Positions 8,282 to 16,746 of a stretch of 64,000 bases of DNA are shown here, piece after piece. Source of the stretch: JAGNZR01 sp051656905 (GTDB lineage: Bacteria > Fusobacteriota > Fusobacteriia > Fusobacteriales > Fusobacteriaceae); contig JBOFJQ010000034.1 in NCBI GenBank assembly GCA_051656905.1, positions 186,001-250,000 on the forward strand. Reading direction: 5' to 3'. Each line of letters opens with the position of its first letter. Position 1 is the first letter of the stretch. The notes beneath the pieces were generated by a model. It was not told the origin of the DNA, did no database searches, and was given only the letters and a program-made list of their open reading frames with translations. The position numbers and the translations under genes were made by a program.

Positions 8282-9310
8282 ATGAATAAAATATTTTTTG
8301 GAAAAACTAAAGACGGAGAAGATGTCTTTAAATATATCTTAAAAAATGAATTTCTAGAAATTGGGATTATAAATTATGGTGGAATAATTACTGATGTATT
8401 ATCAAGTGATAAAAATAATAAAAGAAATAATATTGTTTTAGGATTTGATAATATTGCAGATTATGAAAATAAATCCCCATATTTTGGTTGTATAACTGGA
8501 AGGAATGCAGGAAGAATAACAAAAGGGCTATTTAAATTAGATAACATACAGTATAGATTAGATATTAATAATGGAGAAAATCATCTTCATGGTGGAGTAA
8601 ATGGATTAAATAGAAGAGTTTGGAATGCAGAACAAAGAGATAATAAACTAAAGCTTTCCTATTTCTCTCCTCATGGGGAAGAAGGGTATCCAGGAAATAT
8701 AAAATTTGAAGTTACATACACTCTGGTAGGTAATGAGTTAACTATAGACTATTTAGGAATAACTGATAGAGATACAATAATTAATTTAACTAATCATACT
8801 TATTTTAATTTATCTGGAGACGTATCACAAGGAGTATTAAATCATGAACTTTTCATAAATAGTGATAAATATGCCGAACTTGATGAAAGCAGTGCTTTAA
8901 CAGGAAATTTTATAGCTGTTGAAAATACTCCTCTAGATTTTAGAAATATTAAAACAATAGGTAGAGATATAGATAAAAAATTTAAAGACTTAATACTAGC
9001 TAAAGGTTATGACCATCCTTTTATACTTAATAAAAATAAAAAAATTGAAATGCTTGTAAAAGAACAATTAACAGGAAGAGTGTTAGAGATAGAGACAGAT
9101 CAGAAGGTAGTAGTTTTCTATTCAGGTAATTACTTAGGTAATGAGGGAGTCTTATCTTCAGGAAAAGAATCAATAAGAAGAGGAGGATTCTGTTTAGAAA
9201 CTCAAGATTTGCCAAACTATATAAATATGGATAATTGGGATAAAAGTATATATACTAGAGAGAAACCATACATGGCTAAAACAACTTATCGTTTTAAAGT
9301 AGAGGGGTAA
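8282..9310 (+). CDS. galM: Aldose 1-epimerase (mutarotase)
   Basis: 342 residues. Motifs of the GalM fold are present: GRNAGRI near residue 78, the active-site segment LTNHTYFNLSG near 170-180 that contains the catalytic histidine, and GYDHPFIL. It converts beta- to alpha-galactose, the form used by galactokinase. An AGGAGG site lies just before the ATG, 9 bases after galK, and galT follows after 4 bases, so the three are one transcript. Confidence 0.95.
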   Translation: MNKIFFGKTKDGEDVFKYILKNEFLEIGIINYGGIITDVLSSDKNNKRNNIVLGFDNIADYENKSPYFGCITGRNAGRITKGLFKLDNIQYRLDINNGENHLHGGVNGLNRRVWNAEQRDNKLKLSYFSPHGEEGYPGNIKFEVTYTLVGNELTIDYLGITDRDTIINLTNHTYFNLSGDVSQGVLNHELFINSDKYAELDESSALTGNFIAVENTPLDFRNIKTIGRDIDKKFKDLILAKGYDHPFILNKNKKIEMLVKEQLTGRVLEIETDQKVVVFYSGNYLGNEGVLSSGKESIRRGGFCLETQDLPNYINMDNWDKSIYTREKPYMAKTTYRFKVEG

Positions 9311-9314
9311 TAAT

Positions 9315-10832
9315 ATGACTGATATTTGTTATGAAATAGAAAGATTACTTAATTATGCGTTAAAAAAAGAATTAATAGAAAAAGAAGATATTATATATAG
9401 TAGAAACTCTATAATGGGAGTACTTAAATTACAAGAATACTTCTATAAGGAGATAACAACAGAAGAGTTAGATACACCTTCTGAAATATTAAATAATATT
9501 CTAGATTGGGCAGAAGAACAAAAACTTATAGAGGAGAATAGTATTACTTCTAGAGATTTGTTAGATACAGCTATAATGGATTGTTTATTGCCACGTCCTT
9601 CTGAAGTAATAAAGAAATTTGAAGAAAGATATTCTATATTTCCTAAGTTAGCAACGGATTATTATTATAAATTTTCAAAAGATTCTAATTATATAAGAAT
9701 GGATAGAATAAATAAGAATTTAGAGTGGATATGTGACACACCTTATGGAGATTTAGAACTAACAATAAATCTTTCTAAACCTGAAAAAGATCCTAAGGCT
9801 ATAGCTGCTGCTAAAAATATAAAATCATCATCATATCCAAAATGCTTACTATGCAGAGAAAATGAGGGATACTTTGGTACATTAAACCATCCTGCTAGAC
9901 AGAACTTAAGATTAATTCCTTTAACGTTGTCTCATGAAGAATGGTTTATTCAATATTCTCCCTATGTATATTATAATGAGCATTCTATAATATTTTCAAG
10001 TAAACACGTTCCAATGAAAATATCAAGAAGTAGTATAGAGAAACTATTAGAGTTTACTGAGCAGTATCCACATTATTTTGTAGGATCTAATGCAGATTTA
10101 CCTATAGTTGGAGGCTCAATATTATCACATGATCACTTTCAAGGTGGAAGACATGATTTTCCAATGGCAAAAGCTCACATAGAAAAATATTTTGACTTCT
10201 ATGGATTCCCATCTGTTAGTGGAGGGATAGTAAAATGGCCAATGTCAGTTATAAGAATTAATTCAGAGAATAAGTTTGAATTATTAGATTTAGCTGAAAA
10301 AATATTAAATAAGTGGAGAGGGTATAGTGATGTTGAGAATGAAATATTATCAACTAGCAATAATGAGCCTCATAATACAATAACACCTATAGCGAGAAGA
10401 AGAGGGAAAAATTTTGAACTTGACTTAGTGTTAAGAAACAATAGAGTGTCTGAAGAGCATCCTTTAGGAATATTCCATCCCCATACAGAAGTCCATAATA
10501 TAAAAAAAGAAAATATAGGTTTAATTGAAGTTATGGGACTTGCTATATTACCTGGAAGATTGAAGGACGAACTTCAGTTATTAGGAGAGTATCTATTAGA
10601 TCCAGATTATATAAGACTAATAAAAGAAGATGTAAATGTTAATAAACATCTTAACTTAGCAATAGAAGTAAAAGAAAAATATAAAGATTTAAATAAAGAA
10701 AATATAGATGTAATATTGAAAGAAGTTGTAGGAAAAATTTTCTTGAAAGTGCTGTCGCATTCAGGTGTGTATAAGGATAATGATAAAGGTAAAAAAGGAT
10801 TTGAAAGATTTTTGAATTTTATAAATGACTAA
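9315..10832 (+). CDS. galT: UDP-glucose--hexose-1-phosphate uridylyltransferase, class II
   Basis: 505 residues, which matches the long Gram-positive-type GalT2 family and not the ~350-residue enterobacterial GalT. Conserved stretches include LPRPSEV, CLLCRENEGYFG, the histidine motif LSHDHFQGGRHDFPMA and NEPHNTITPIARR. It exchanges UMP between UDP-glucose and galactose 1-phosphate. It is the last gene of galKMT; the galE epimerase that would complete the Leloir pathway is not in the window. No strong terminator follows before the mglB promoter. Confidence 0.95.
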   Translation: MTDICYEIERLLNYALKKELIEKEDIIYSRNSIMGVLKLQEYFYKEITTEELDTPSEILNNILDWAEEQKLIEENSITSRDLLDTAIMDCLLPRPSEVIKKFEERYSIFPKLATDYYYKFSKDSNYIRMDRINKNLEWICDTPYGDLELTINLSKPEKDPKAIAAAKNIKSSSYPKCLLCRENEGYFGTLNHPARQNLRLIPLTLSHEEWFIQYSPYVYYNEHSIIFSSKHVPMKISRSSIEKLLEFTEQYPHYFVGSNADLPIVGGSILSHDHFQGGRHDFPMAKAHIEKYFDFYGFPSVSGGIVKWPMSVIRINSENKFELLDLAEKILNKWRGYSDVENEILSTSNNEPHNTITPIARRRGKNFELDLVLRNNRVSEEHPLGIFHPHTEVHNIKKENIGLIEVMGLAILPGRLKDELQLLGEYLLDPDYIRLIKEDVNVNKHLNLAIEVKEKYKDLNKENIDVILKEVVGKIFLKVLSHSGVYKDNDKGKKGFERFLNFIND

Positions 10833-10860
10833 GGTTAAAAATTTATATAATTAAAAATAA

Positions 10861-10889
10861 TTGACTTTTCATATAGAATGTTTTATACT
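10861..10889 (+). promoter_or_regulatory. Sigma-70-type promoter for mglBAC
   Basis: TTGACT at 10861-10866, a 17-bp spacer, and TATACT at 10884-10889, about 60 bp before the mglB start. It gives the transporter its own promoter in addition to any read-through from galT. Confidence 0.8.
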
Positions 10890-10950
10890 TAGATAGTATT
10901 AAAAACGAACTTTTAAGATATTAAAAATACATTTAAAGGGGAAAAAGGAT

Positions 10951-11982
10951 ATGAAAAAGACATCTAAATTGTTATTATTAAGTACACTATTAATTTCTCT
11001 AGTGGCTTGTGGAGAAAACAAAACAGAAGAAAAAAAAGCTGAAGCAAAAGTAGAAAATAAAGAAATTAATATTGGGGTTACATTCTATAAATATGATGAT
11101 AACTTCATTGCAACTGTAAGAAAAAGCATGGATGATATGTCTAAAAATATGGGATTAAAACTATCAATGGTAGATTCTCAAAATAGCCAATCAGCTCAAA
11201 ATGAGCAAATTGATGTGTTTTTATCAAAGGGTGTAGATGCTTTAGCAGTTAACTTAGTTGACCCTGCTGCTGCGGAGACTGTTTTACAAAAAATAAAAGC
11301 TAAAAATTTACCAGTTATTTTTTACAATAAAGAACCTAATGCAGAAGTAATGAATTCTTATGATAAAATTTACTTTGTAGGAACTGATTCCAAAGAGTCT
11401 GGAGTTATTCAAGGAGAATTAGTTGCTAAGAAATGGGCTGCTAATGCTGACTGGGATTTAAATAAAGATGGGAAAATACAATACGTTTTATTAAAAGGAG
11501 AGCCTGGTCATCCAGATGCTGAAGCTAGAACTGAATGGGTTGTAAAAACACTTAACTCAAAAGGAATAGCAACAGAAGAATTAAATATGGATACTGCTAT
11601 GTGGGATACTGCTCAAGCTAAAGATAAAATGGATGCTTGGATTTCTGGTCCAAATAAAGATAAAATAGAAGTAGTTATTGCAAATAATGATGCTATGGCA
11701 TTTGGTGCAATAGAAGCTTTAAAAGCTGCTGGAAAGACTTCTATTCCTGTATTTGGTGTAGATGCTATTCCTGAAGCTTTATCTAAAATTGAGTCAGGAG
11801 AGCTAGCTGGAACAGTTCTTAATGATGGAAAAAACCAAGCTAAGGCAACTTTAGAAATAGCAAAAAATCTTGCACAAGGTAAACCAGCTTTAGAAGGAAC
11901 TGAGTGGAAGTTAATTGACAACAATGCTATTAGAGTACCTTACGTTGCAGTAGATAAAGATAACGTAGCAAACTTTAAATAG
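10951..11982 (+). CDS. mglB: Galactose/methyl-galactoside ABC transporter, substrate-binding lipoprotein
   Basis: 343 residues. The N-terminus has a lipoprotein signal with lipobox LVAC around residue 20, so the mature protein is predicted to be lipid-anchored at Cys20. The remainder is a periplasmic-binding-protein I fold (sugar-binding MglB/RbsB class), with INIGVTFYKYDDNF, a calcium-loop-like DLNKDGKIQY near 170 and GVDAIPEAL. Galactose or glucose is the likely ligand, supported by the neighbouring gal genes. Ribosome site AAGGGG. Confidence 0.93.
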   Translation: MKKTSKLLLLSTLLISLVACGENKTEEKKAEAKVENKEINIGVTFYKYDDNFIATVRKSMDDMSKNMGLKLSMVDSQNSQSAQNEQIDVFLSKGVDALAVNLVDPAAAETVLQKIKAKNLPVIFYNKEPNAEVMNSYDKIYFVGTDSKESGVIQGELVAKKWAANADWDLNKDGKIQYVLLKGEPGHPDAEARTEWVVKTLNSKGIATEELNMDTAMWDTAQAKDKMDAWISGPNKDKIEVVIANNDAMAFGAIEALKAAGKTSIPVFGVDAIPEALSKIESGELAGTVLNDGKNQAKATLEIAKNLAQGKPALEGTEWKLIDNNAIRVPYVAVDKDNVANFK

Positions 11983-11992
11983 GAAAGATTAA

Positions 11993-12017
11993 GGGTGCTT
12001 TAAAGCATCCTTTTTTT
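11993..12017 (+). terminator. Intercistronic terminator between mglB and mglA
   Basis: GGGTGCTTTAAAGCATCC is an 8-bp stem followed by seven T. It sits 10 bases after the mglB stop and 30 bases before mglA. Partial termination here would make more binding protein than ATPase and permease, the common pattern for binding-protein operons. Confidence 0.75.
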
Positions 12018-12048
12018 CTAAAGTGCACATTTTACAAAAGGAGAAAAG

Positions 12049-13563
12049 ATGGCGACATTGAACAATAAAAACGAATATCTTTTAGAGATGACTGGCATAA
12101 CAAAATCATTTCCAGGTGTTAAAGCGTTAAATAATGTAAACTTAAAAGTTAGGCCTGGTTCTGTTCACGCTCTTATGGGAGAAAATGGAGCTGGAAAATC
12201 CACACTTATGAAATGTCTTTTTGGTATATATGATAAAGACGGTGGAAAAGTTCTTTTAGAAAATAAAGAAATCCATTTTAAAAATGCAAAAGAAGCTCTT
12301 GAAAATGGTGTTGCAATGGTACATCAAGAATTGAATCAAGTAAGACAAAGAAGCGTAGTAGATAATATTTGGCTAGGAAGATATCCAAAGAAAGGGTTCT
12401 TTGTTGATGAGAAAAAAATGTATGAAGATACTGTTGCTATATTTGAAGAATTAGATATTACTACGGATCCTTTAGCTAAAGTAGAATCTCTTTCTGTCTC
12501 AGAGATGCAAATGTTAGAAATAGCAAAGGCGGTTTCTTATAAATCTAAAATACTTGTTTTAGATGAGCCTACATCATCTTTAACAGAAAAAGAGGTTAAA
12601 CATTTATTTCAGATAATAAATAAGCTTAGGGATAAAGGATGTGGAATAGTATATATTTCTCATAAGATGGAAGAGATTTTAGCTATCTCTGATGAAGTTA
12701 CTATAATGAGAGATGGAGAGTGGATATCTACTAATTTTGCAAAGGATCTAACAACAGCATCGATTATTAATATGATGGTAGGAAGAGATTTAACAAATAG
12801 ATTCCCTAAGAAGACAAACGTTCCTAAAGATGTTTTACTAAAAGTTACTAATCTAACAGGGAAAATTCAACCTGGAATAAAGAATGTTTCTTTTGACTTA
12901 AGAAAGGGTGAAATTTTAGGAATTGCAGGGCTTGTTGGAGCTAAGAGAACTGAAATTGTTGAGTCGATATTTGGAATGAGAGAGATAGAAAGTGGAAGTA
13001 TTGAACTAGAAGGAAAAGTAATTAATAACATTACTCCAATTGATGCAATAAAAAATAAGTTTGCGCTTATAACAGAAGAGAGAAGAGTTACAGGGATTTT
13101 TGCAAAATTAGATATTAAATTTAATTCTACAATATCATACTTAGATAAATATCTATCTTCTGCAAAGCTATTAAATGATAATAGAATGGCTGATGATACT
13201 AAGTGGGTTATTAATTCTATGAAGGTAAAAACACCTACTCAAAAAACTCAAATAGGAAACCTTTCTGGAGGAAATCAACAAAAGGTTATTTTGGGAAGAG
13301 CTTTATTGACTGAGCCCGAAGTTCTGATGCTTGATGAACCTACAAGAGGAATAGATGTTGGAGCTAAATTTGAAATATATCAACTTATGAACGAGTTAGC
13401 AGTGAAAGGAAAAGGTATTATTATTATCTCTTCTGAGATGCCTGAACTTTTAGGGACTGCAGATAGAATTCTAGTAATGAGTAATGGAAGAGTTGCAGGA
13501 ATTGTTAATGCTAGAAATACTACTCAGCAAGAAATTATGGAACTTTCAGCAAAATATTTATGA
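12049..13563 (+). CDS. mglA: Galactose/methyl-galactoside ABC transporter, ATP-binding protein
   Basis: 504 residues with two tandem ABC domains, the standard form for class 2 sugar importers. Domain one has Walker A GENGAGKST near residue 44, signature LSVSEMQMLEIA and Walker B ILVLDEPTSSLT. Domain two has a degenerate Walker A (GLVGAKRTE), signature LSGGNQQKVILGR and MLDEPTRGIDVG near residue 430, as in MglA/RbsA. It powers uptake through MglC. GGAG site before ATG. Confidence 0.95.
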   Translation: MATLNNKNEYLLEMTGITKSFPGVKALNNVNLKVRPGSVHALMGENGAGKSTLMKCLFGIYDKDGGKVLLENKEIHFKNAKEALENGVAMVHQELNQVRQRSVVDNIWLGRYPKKGFFVDEKKMYEDTVAIFEELDITTDPLAKVESLSVSEMQMLEIAKAVSYKSKILVLDEPTSSLTEKEVKHLFQIINKLRDKGCGIVYISHKMEEILAISDEVTIMRDGEWISTNFAKDLTTASIINMMVGRDLTNRFPKKTNVPKDVLLKVTNLTGKIQPGIKNVSFDLRKGEILGIAGLVGAKRTEIVESIFGMREIESGSIELEGKVINNITPIDAIKNKFALITEERRVTGIFAKLDIKFNSTISYLDKYLSSAKLLNDNRMADDTKWVINSMKVKTPTQKTQIGNLSGGNQQKVILGRALLTEPEVLMLDEPTRGIDVGAKFEIYQLMNELAVKGKGIIIISSEMPELLGTADRILVMSNGRVAGIVNARNTTQQEIMELSAKYL

Positions 13564-13585
13564 TTAATATAACGGAGGTACAAAT

Positions 13586-14587
13586 TTGAATACTACAAAT
13601 ATAAAAAATTTCTTACTGCAAAATGCACTATACTTAGTTCTCTTTTTCCTATTACTTGTGATTGTATGGAAAGAACCTTCATTTTTGTCAGTTGGAAATT
13701 TTACAAATATATTATCACAATCTTCAGTTAGAACAATAATAGCGTTAGGAGTTGCAGGATTAATTGTAACTCAGGGTACAGATCTATCAGCAGGTAGACA
13801 AGTTGGAATGGCAGCATTAATTGCTGCAACATTATTACAAAGGACTGGAGCTTCCACAAAAGTTTTTAAAAGTTTGGGAGATGTTCCTACAATATTTGTT
13901 ATATTGCTAGTTGTTTTAATAGGTGCTCTTATAGGACTAATAAATGGAATAATTATTTCATGTTTCCATGTTACTCCTTTTATTGCAACGTTAGGAATGA
14001 CTATTATAGTTTACGGAGCTAACTCATTATATTTTGATGCAGTTGGTGGACAACCAGTATCATCATTTGCAGAAAAATATAGCGTATTAACTCAAGGTGT
14101 ATTTATGTTTGGGACACATAGAGTTCCTTATCTTATCTTCTACGCATTAATAGCTATAGCTGTTATGTGGGTACTTTGGAATAAAACAGTCTTTGGAAAA
14201 AATATATTTGCTATTGGTGGAAACCCTGAAGCAGCTGCTGTATCAGGTGTAAATGTTAAAAGTAATTTAATTAAAGTTTATGCTCTATCTGGAATGTTTT
14301 ATGCTCTTGGAGGTTTTTTAGAAGCTGGAAGAGTAGGATCTGCCACTAACAATATAGGAAACATGTATGAACTAGATGCTATTGCAGCGTGTGTTGTTGG
14401 AGGAGTTTCATTTTCAGGGGGGGTAGGATCTGTAGGAGGAGTTGTAACTGGAGTTATAATATTTACGGTTATTAACTATGGACTTACTTATATAGGTGTA
14501 AATCCATATTGGCAATATATTATTAAAGGTTGCATAATTGTAGTTGCAGTTGCTCTAGATACTAGAAAATACTTAAGAAAGAAATAA
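13586..14587 (+). CDS. mglC: Galactose/methyl-galactoside ABC transporter, permease
   Basis: 333 residues, hydrophobic throughout with about 8-10 membrane spans; belongs to the BPD_transp_2 family. The conserved regions GTDLSAGRQVG, TPFIATLGM and GGNPEAAAVSGVNV are typical of MglC/RbsC. Translation starts at TTG 13586, chosen because CGGAGG ends 7 bases upstream and no other start fits. Last gene of the operon. Confidence 0.93.
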   Translation: MNTTNIKNFLLQNALYLVLFFLLLVIVWKEPSFLSVGNFTNILSQSSVRTIIALGVAGLIVTQGTDLSAGRQVGMAALIAATLLQRTGASTKVFKSLGDVPTIFVILLVVLIGALIGLINGIIISCFHVTPFIATLGMTIIVYGANSLYFDAVGGQPVSSFAEKYSVLTQGVFMFGTHRVPYLIFYALIAIAVMWVLWNKTVFGKNIFAIGGNPEAAAVSGVNVKSNLIKVYALSGMFYALGGFLEAGRVGSATNNIGNMYELDAIAACVVGGVSFSGGVGSVGGVVTGVIIFTVINYGLTYIGVNPYWQYIIKGCIIVVAVALDTRKYLRKK

Positions 14588-14593
14588 TATATA

Positions 14594-14632
14594 AGGAGCT
14601 TCTAAAATTTATTTTAAAAGCTCCTTTTTTTA
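14594..14632 (+). terminator. Terminator after mglC
   Basis: AGGAGCTT and AAGCTCCT form a stem with inner AAAA/TTTT pairing, followed by a run of seven T. Confidence 0.85.
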
Positions 14633-14652
14633 TTTAAAAATATCTAAAAATA

Positions 14653-14706
14653 TTGACAATATTAAAATTATAAAGTATCATCTAATTAAGTGAATGCTTA
14701 ATTAGA
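14653..14706 (+). promoter_or_regulatory. Promoter and ArsR-type operator
   Basis: TTGACA (14653-14658), 17-bp spacer, TATCAT (14676-14681). Directly downstream, TCTAATTAAG (14681-14690) and CTTAATTAGA (14697-14706) form a perfect 10-bp inverted repeat with a 6-bp centre. The dyad covers the start of transcription, so binding of the encoded ArsR protein there would block its own operon; that link is inferred. Confidence 0.8.
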
Positions 14707-14722
14707 ATTAAAGGAGTAATTT

Positions 14723-15082
14723 ATGGAAGAAATTGCATTAATTTTTAAAGCGCTTGCTGATGAAACAAGATTGAAAATCTTAGTATTACTTTCTAAGAGA
14801 AAGATATGTGCTAAAGGGATTTCTAAGCATTTAGAAATTTCAGAAGCAGCAGTATCTCAGCATATTAAGGTACTTAAAGACGCTGGTATCATCATAGGTG
14901 AAAAGGTGGGATATTATGTATATTATGATTTGCAAGAATCTCTTTTTAATCAAATAATGAAATTTATAGAACAAATGCAAAAAGATCATAATTCAACAGA
15001 ACATAATATAGAATTAGAAATCCCTATGGATTGTGCTGTTTCATGCAAAAGTAAAAAAAATAGATGTTGTAAAAGACACTAA
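14723..15082 (+). CDS. ArsR/SmtB-family metal-responsive repressor
   Basis: 119 residues with a winged helix-turn-helix: LADETRLKILVLL, then the recognition helix ISEAAVSQHIKVLKDAG near residue 47-63 and the wing KVGYYVYYD. The C-terminus is rich in cysteine and basic residues (MDCAVSC near 95, RCCKRH at the end), a plausible metal or thiol sensor site that differs from the classical CVC motif. It is followed after 24 bases by a NifX-like protein and is preceded by a dyad operator, suggesting autoregulation. Its inducer cannot be told from sequence. Confidence 0.88.
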   Translation: MEEIALIFKALADETRLKILVLLSKRKICAKGISKHLEISEAAVSQHIKVLKDAGIIIGEKVGYYVYYDLQESLFNQIMKFIEQMQKDHNSTEHNIELEIPMDCAVSCKSKKNRCCKRH

Positions 15083-15106
15083 ATAAATTAAACAAGGAGA
15101 AAAAAT

Positions 15107-15475
15107 ATGAGAGTATGTATTCCAGTGGAAGAAAACAGAGGAGAAAATAGTATCGCTTATAACCATTTTGGATCAGCACCATTTTTTTTAATTTATGATT
15201 TAGAAAATAGTGAAATGAAAGTGATTAATAATGGTGATTTAAACCATGCTCATGGAATGTGTCAACCTCTTAAAGCACTTGGAGGAGAGCAAATTGATGT
15301 TATTCTAGTTGGTGGTATTGGTGGGGGTGCATTAGTAAAATTAAATAATCAAGGAATAAAGGTATATGAAGTAAGTAATGGAACTGTACTTCAGAATATT
15401 GAATTGTTAAAAAATAAGCAGTTAAGAGAATTTTTATTGAGTAATAGCTGCAATCAGCATGGATGCAGCCATTAG
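15107..15475 (+). CDS. NifX/NifB-like (dinitrogenase iron-molybdenum cofactor-binding) family protein
   Basis: 122 residues of the small NifX-like fold seen in many anaerobes without nitrogenase: MRVCIPVEENRG, AYNHFGSAPFF near residue 24 and the glycine-rich VILVGGIGGGALVKL near 67. The tail ends CNQHGCSH, a possible metal site. Family members bind iron-sulfur or molybdenum clusters; no nif gene is near, so nitrogen fixation is not implied. With the cysteine-rich ArsR protein upstream the pair looks like a metal or redox response unit. Confidence 0.82.
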   Translation: MRVCIPVEENRGENSIAYNHFGSAPFFLIYDLENSEMKVINNGDLNHAHGMCQPLKALGGEQIDVILVGGIGGGALVKLNNQGIKVYEVSNGTVLQNIELLKNKQLREFLLSNSCNQHGCSH

Positions 15476-15480
15476 TTAAA

Positions 15481-15522
15481 AAGAAAAAGATAATTATTTT
15501 GAATAATTATCTTTTTCTTTTT
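15481..15522. terminator. Bidirectional terminator
   Basis: AAAAAGATAATTATT and AATAATTATCTTTTT form a perfect 15-bp stem around TTGA. T runs on both strands allow it to end the nifX-like transcript. Confidence 0.85.
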
Positions 15523-15540
15523 AAAAAAATTATAAAAAAA

Positions 15541-15580
15541 GAGAGTAGGCCGGACGGTGTAAATCCGCAGCCTACTCTGT
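15541..15580 (-). terminator. Terminator of the structured RNA
   Basis: AGAGTAGGC (15542-15550) pairs with GCCTACTCT (15570-15578), with an inner CGGA/TCCG helix, and on the minus strand is followed by a run of T (15534-15540). Strong intrinsic terminator and probably a structural element of the RNA. Confidence 0.85.
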
Positions 15581-15826
15581 AATGTTCCTTATTTCAGTAT
15601 TTTAATTAAAATAAAGTCTACAAAACGTCAAGTTGTTCTAATTATTAAAAATCTAAAAAGCTCTTATTTAAACGCCTATTCACTAAAACAGTGAACACTA
15701 CTTAATACGGCATTTCTTACAAAGACTCTCTAAATTTTTAAACTAAGTGGACAACCGTCAGGTGACCTTATCTAATTTTACGAAGTGAAACTTTTATATT
15801 GTTATGCCGTGCCATCTCTCATGGAC
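15541..15826 (-). ncRNA. Structured non-coding RNA, class not recognised
   Basis: A GC-richer island in a very AT-rich spacer with its own promoter and terminator on the minus strand and no credible open reading frame. From the 5' end (near 15826): hairpin CCAT/ATGG at 15812-15824; a long-range 7-bp pairing ATGCCGT (15804-15810) with ACGGCAT (15707-15713) enclosing a hairpin GGTCACC/GGTTGTCC at 15749-15767; hairpin TTCACT/AGTGAA at 15679-15695; and a 3' terminal hairpin at 15542-15578. Hallmarks of tmRNA, RNase P RNA, SRP RNA, a tRNA or the cobalamin element are absent. Length about 285 nt. 6S RNA also seems unlikely because the two ends do not pair. Function unknown. Confidence 0.7.
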
Positions 15827-15832
15827 TTATAT

Positions 15833-15861
15833 ATAATAACATAAAAAAAACTGTAAGTCAA
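15833..15861 (-). promoter_or_regulatory. Promoter of the structured RNA
   Basis: On the minus strand TTGACT (15856-15861), exactly 17 bp, then TATTAT (15833-15838). Transcription would begin near 15826, just before the first hairpin. Confidence 0.75.
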
Positions 15862-15948
15862 TATAAATTAAAATTTGTTTTAAATTTGTATCTATTACAA
15901 AAGAATGTTAAAAATAAACCCTTTATTTTTAAATTAAAACATCATCTT

Positions 15949-16032
15949 AAAAAAAGTCTTTAATAAAAAATTATAGAAAACAAAAAAAGAATTGAATATA
16001 TTTTTTCTATAATTTTGTTTTAAGGTCTTTTT
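15949..16032. repeat. Repeat copies A and B, facing each other
   Basis: Copy A (15949-15980, minus) and copy B (16003-16032, plus) share TTTTCTATAATTTT exactly and then differ at about four positions before the common CTTTTT end. They form a large dyad with a 22-bp centre. The same motif recurs at 16300 and twice upstream of the recombinase. Confidence 0.65.
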
Positions 16033-16166
16033 AATAGGGGGAGATAATTGTTTTTTCTAATCGGCTTTTTTTTAGAAAATTTTATTAAAATGTGTAAATA
16101 TTGAATGATATTTAAAAAATGCTTTTATGTATAAAATTACAAGATATAAAAAATAATTTTTAGTTC

Positions 16167-16226
16167 GTAAAATTATTGAATTATGCGATCGAAATAGGAA
16201 ATAAAGATGCTTACAATTTGGTTTAA
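16167..16226 (+). pseudogene. Decayed tetratricopeptide/Sel1-type repeat fragment
   Basis: One frame reads KLLNYAIEIGNKDAYNLV then a stop. AIExGNKDAYN is the phrase found in tetratricopeptide/Sel1 repeats of fusobacterial proteins. About 40 bases on, in another frame, MEGSEKIVTF could be the next decayed helix. No intact gene remains around it. Nineteen codons could match by chance, so this is tentative. Confidence 0.35.
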
Positions 16227-16299
16227 TTAGGTAAAAAAAATAATGGAAGGTAGTGAAAAAATAGTTACTTTTTAGTTTTTACTTTTTGAAACAATAATT

Positions 16300-16329
16300 T
16301 TTTCTAGAATTTTATTTTAAAGTCTTTTT
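16300..16329 (+). repeat. Repeat copy C
   Basis: TTTTCTAGAATTTT followed by ATTTTAAAGTCTTTTT; same direction as copy B, differing from it at three positions over 30 bp. Confidence 0.6.
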
Positions 16330-16746
16330 TTGATATTTTTATGATTTTTATCCATTTTTTCGTTTTATTTCATTTTTAAGCTTCTTATTTATATAATCGT
16401 AAATATAATAATGTATCGTTTTTTTATGTCTTTAAAAGTTAAATTACATATCACTAAAAATAATTATTAATTTTATTTTTAAGAAGTTAAGAACATAATT
16501 TTCCAGTTTCTGATATATGGTACTTGAATCATTAATTATTTTTTAACTAGAAATCTCAATTCTGAAATTCTATATTTTATTTTTAAAAAAATAAGTTAGA
16601 ATAATTTGCTTGAAATTTTTATTTTTTTTAATCTTTTTTATTTTAATTTTGGGTTAAGAATTTATTTGTATAATATTTCTTCTTCTTTAAAATTTTTGGA
16701 ATTATAGAGAAGTTCACAGTTGGAAAAAAAGATGAAAGATCTTCCT

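Noticed and set aside
11613..11924. Minus-strand open frame of 103 codons inside mglB
   Set aside because: Antisense shadow of a strongly supported coding region.
15541..15826. tmRNA, RNase P RNA or SRP RNA
   Set aside because: No tRNA-like ends, no GAGGAAAGTCC core and no SRP tetraloop/GGAAGCA motif on either strand.
16330..16480. Minus-strand frame ending IYDYINKKLKNEIKRKNG, possible protein remnant
   Set aside because: Lysine- and isoleucine-rich words arise readily in A/T tracts; no start, ribosome site or family match.
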